Made by a program: the position numbers and the translations under genes
Assembly (NCBI GenBank): GCA_025935235.1
Contig: JAICVT010000247.1
Span: 1 to 6,690, forward strand
Length of the DNA stretch: 6,690 nucleotides
Source of the DNA: Ktedonobacterales bacterium
GTDB taxonomy: Bacteria > Chloroflexota > Ktedonobacteria > Ktedonobacterales > JADMIN01
Direction of reading: 5' to 3'
Notes under the pieces: model-generated
Seen by the model: only the letters and a program-made list of their open reading frames with translations
Database searches by the model: none
What the model was told of the DNA's origin: nothing
Shown: in pieces, positions 5,851-6,690 of the stretch
Position numbering within the stretch: position 1 is the stretch's first letter
Layout of the letters: every line of letters begins with the position of its first letter

Positions 5851-5909
5851 GTTCCCCTCCCTTTTAGGGGAGGGGGCAGGGGGAGAGGTCGCGCCAGTTC
5901 GCCATCGCC
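5851..5909 (+). repeat. Palindromic GC-rich dispersed repeat, copy R7 (forward) with conserved right flank
   Basis: Repeat at 5851-5892 plus flank to 5909, identical over 59 bases to 5294-5352. It starts 40 bp after the DUF559 stop with its head toward that gene. The shared flank shows that the copied unit is longer than the palindrome alone. Confidence 0.88.
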
Positions 5910-5923
5910 AGAAACCGTGGCCT

Positions 5924-5979
5924 GTAGTCCCCTCCCTGTAGTCCCCTCCCTGAAGGGGAGGGGGTTGGGGGAGAGGTCA
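5924..5979 (+). repeat. Palindromic GC-rich dispersed repeat, copy R8 (forward) with a duplicated half-arm
   Basis: A 14-base head segment GTAGTCCCCTCCCT occurs twice back to back (5924-5937 and 5938-5951). The second copy continues through a TGAA loop to the G-arm (5956-5963), then GGTTGGGGGAGAGGT. The first is a half element with no 3' arm. The tail end coincides with the stop codon of the minus-strand gene (5977-5979). Confidence 0.85.
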
Positions 5980-6153
5980 CCGGTTGGGAATCAGTGCGAG
6001 GCCGATGGGCAGCGCGATGGCGCAGAGGACGAGCGCCACCGCGGCGCCGATCCACACCCAGCGCGCACGGCCCTGGCGCGGCGCGGTGATGACCGCCAGG
6101 AAGGCCAGCGCCAGCAAGACCGCGCTGAAGGCCAGCGCGTTGAAGATCTCCAT
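5977..6153 (-). CDS. Small two-helix membrane protein, family not recognised
   Basis: I do not recognise this protein. From the ATG at 6153 it has 58 residues, nearly all in two hydrophobic segments (about 5-22 and 32-55) joined by a basic turn PRQGRAR at 25-31. By the positive-inside rule this would be a hairpin with a cytoplasmic loop. This start is preferred because GGAG (6162-6165) stands 8 bases upstream. Starting at 6210 would add 19 polar residues, partly encoded by a 13-bp tandem repeat, without a good ribosome binding site. The TGA stop overlaps the tail of repeat R8. No neighbour shares its strand, so its role cannot be inferred. It could be a chance frame, but the clean two-helix pattern, the ribosome binding site and the upstream promoter-like sequence favour a real gene. 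Confidence 0.55.
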   Translation of the reverse strand: MEIFNALAFSAVLLALAFLAVITAPRQGRARWVWIGAAVALVLCAIALPIGLALIPNR

Positions 6154-6190
6154 CCACCCCGCTCCGAATCGCAGCGCGACATCGCCAGAG

Positions 6191-6229
6191 GCATCATCCA
6201 GAGACATCATCCAGCGGCATCATCAGGAT
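6191..6229. repeat. 13-bp tandem repeat, three units
   Basis: Units 6191-6203, 6204-6216 and 6217-6229 all begin GCATCAT or ACATCAT. The first two match at 11 of 13 positions; the third diverges after GCATCATC. A shortened, related unit may precede them at 6179-6190. It lies in the presumed 5' leader of the 58-residue gene. Confidence 0.6.
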
Positions 6230-6239
6230 ACCGCGCGTC

Positions 6240-6268
6240 ATTCTAGCGGCTGAGCCTGCGCCGTGCAA
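6240..6268 (-). promoter_or_regulatory. Possible promoter of the small membrane protein gene
   Basis: On the minus strand a good -10 TAGAAT (6240-6245) is preceded after 17 bases by TTGCAC (6263-6268), which keeps just the TTG of the -35 consensus. The predicted start near 6233 gives a leader of about 80 nt containing the 13-bp tandem repeat. Weak on the -35 side. Confidence 0.35.
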
Positions 6269-6270
6269 GC

Positions 6271-6312
6271 CATGCGGTCGCGATCTGGGCTGTCTCTCGC
6301 CCATACCGCATG
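6271..6312. other. Hairpin-forming inverted repeat
   Basis: Arms CATGCGGT (6271-6278) and ACCGCATG (6305-6312) are perfect complements. Inside them GCGA (6280-6283) and TCGC (6297-6300) can extend the stem past a small internal loop. No T-tract follows on either strand, so a terminator is unlikely. It lies between two divergent genes in the gene-free 6154-6488 interval and may be a regulatory site or an RNA structure. Confidence 0.4.
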
Positions 6313-6331
6313 TTCCGCGCTTCCCCAGGCG

Positions 6332-6360
6332 TGACAGTTGTCATGCGCAGGTCATGACAA
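6332..6360. promoter_or_regulatory. Operator-like inverted repeat upstream of the right-edge gene
   Basis: Perfect 8-base arms TTGTCATG (6338-6345) and CATGACAA (6353-6360) are separated by 7 bases. A further TGACA half-site at 6332-6336 gives three TGACA/TGTCA elements in 28 bases. The centre is about 140 bp before the ATG at 6489. The 15-bp centre-to-centre spacing of arms suits a dimeric regulator, but no regulator gene is in view. Confidence 0.5.
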
Positions 6361-6475
6361 TCGTCGCTACCGCCGCTGCGCGCGCTGAGGCACACTCTAA
6401 CTGTCCGCGGGAACGACGCGAGTGAGGCGAGGCGCCAGGTGAGGGCGCTGGCGGCGCGTCGAGCAGATCGGACGC

Positions 6476-6481
6476 AAGGAG
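6476..6481 (+). promoter_or_regulatory. Ribosome binding site of the right-edge gene
   Basis: AAGGAG, a strong Shine-Dalgarno, 7 bases before the ATG at 6489. It is the main evidence that the frame running off the window is a gene. Confidence 0.75.
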
Positions 6482-6488
6482 TTCTCCC

Positions 6489-6690
6489 ATGATCGTGCAG
6501 CAAAACACTTCAATCGCTCCGGCGACGCCGCGCGCCGCCCAGAACGCGTATGCCGCTCGCGCCGCTGTCTCGCGGCTGGAGGTCGCGGCTATCCTGCTGC
6601 TGATGGCAGGTGATGGCTACATCAACGGCAACTTCATGCAGCCGATCACCGTCGGCTGGGGCGCGTTCATTGACCTGATGCATTTCATTC
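6489..6690 (+). CDS. Unidentified protein, probably membrane-associated (3' end outside window)
   Basis: The frame is open from ATG 6489 to the right edge, 67 residues, with the strong ribosome binding site AAGGAG 7 bases upstream. I do not recognise the family. Residues 1-30 are polar and Ala-rich (for example PATPRAAQNAYAARAA). From about residue 34 the sequence becomes hydrophobic, EVAAILLLMAGDGYINGN, then FMQPITVGWGAFIDLMHFI, which looks like the start of a multi-helix membrane protein. Base use is less GC-rich here than in the flanking genes. The upstream region carries an inverted repeat (6338-6360), a possible operator. Function cannot be stated from this fragment. Confidence 0.65.
   Translation, partial: MIVQQNTSIAPATPRAAQNAYAARAAVSRLEVAAILLLMAGDGYINGNFMQPITVGWGAFIDLMHFI

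Noticed and set aside
6386..6402. Promoter -10 box for the right-edge gene around CTCTAACTG
   Set aside because: Poor match to the consensus and no -35 at a proper distance.
6243..6503. 86-codon minus-strand frame near the right edge
   Set aside because: Arg/Ala-rich without a ribosome binding site, overlaps the start of a better-supported plus-strand gene.

Overview
The window is a high-GC bacterial chromosome segment with six protein genes that can be recognised or supported, plus one unidentified gene cut off by the right edge. The left-edge azlC is also cut off. Coding density, frequent GTG/CTG/GCC codons, a two-gene long-NfeD/slipin operon and a family of C-tract/G-tract palindromes would suit a high-GC environmental lineage such as Chloroflexota. 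That placement is an inference from general style; nothing here fixes the phylum.

Layout from left to right: (1) 1-788, plus strand: the 3' part of azlC and complete azlD, a two-component branched-chain amino-acid exporter. (2) 860-3271, minus strand: an operon transcribed nfeD (long membrane serine protease) then slipin (SPFH/stomatin-like). Its promoter looks very good at 3391-3419, and it converges on azlD. (3) 3272-3727: a divergent control region with the nfeD promoter, two palindromic repeats head to head, and a weaker candidate promoter for the next gene. (4) 3728-5161, plus strand: dihydrolipoyl dehydrogenase (E3), without other 2-oxoacid dehydrogenase subunits in view. (5) 5162-5980: a repeat-rich island with five copies of one palindromic element, two in a 75-bp tandem duplication, surrounding a small DUF559 (Vsr-like nuclease fold) gene. 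(6) 5977-6153, minus strand: a 58-residue two-helix membrane protein of unknown role. (7) 6154-6488: non-coding, with a 13-bp tandem repeat, a possible promoter, a hairpin and an operator-like inverted repeat. (8) 6489-6690: the start of an unrecognised plus-strand gene.

The most distinctive feature is the dispersed repeat, with eight copies (called R1 to R8 here) of the form C4-T-C3, short loop, G3-A-G4, followed by a G-rich tail ending GGGGGAGAGGT. The tail end sits directly on the stop codons of slipin, lpdA and the 58-residue gene, and it supplies the ribosome binding site of the DUF559 gene. R1 and R2 are inverted copies bracketing the nfeD-slipin operon; R5 and R7 are 59-bp identical direct copies bracketing the DUF559 gene. 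A reasonable hypothesis is a REP-like non-autonomous element whose movement may involve the DUF559 nuclease, analogous to REP elements and their RAYT transposases. This is inference and needs genome-wide counting.

Otherwise the genes are ordinary housekeeping or accessory functions (amino-acid export, membrane protein quality control, central carbon metabolism). I see no tRNA, rRNA, CRISPR array, classical insertion sequence or phage gene.
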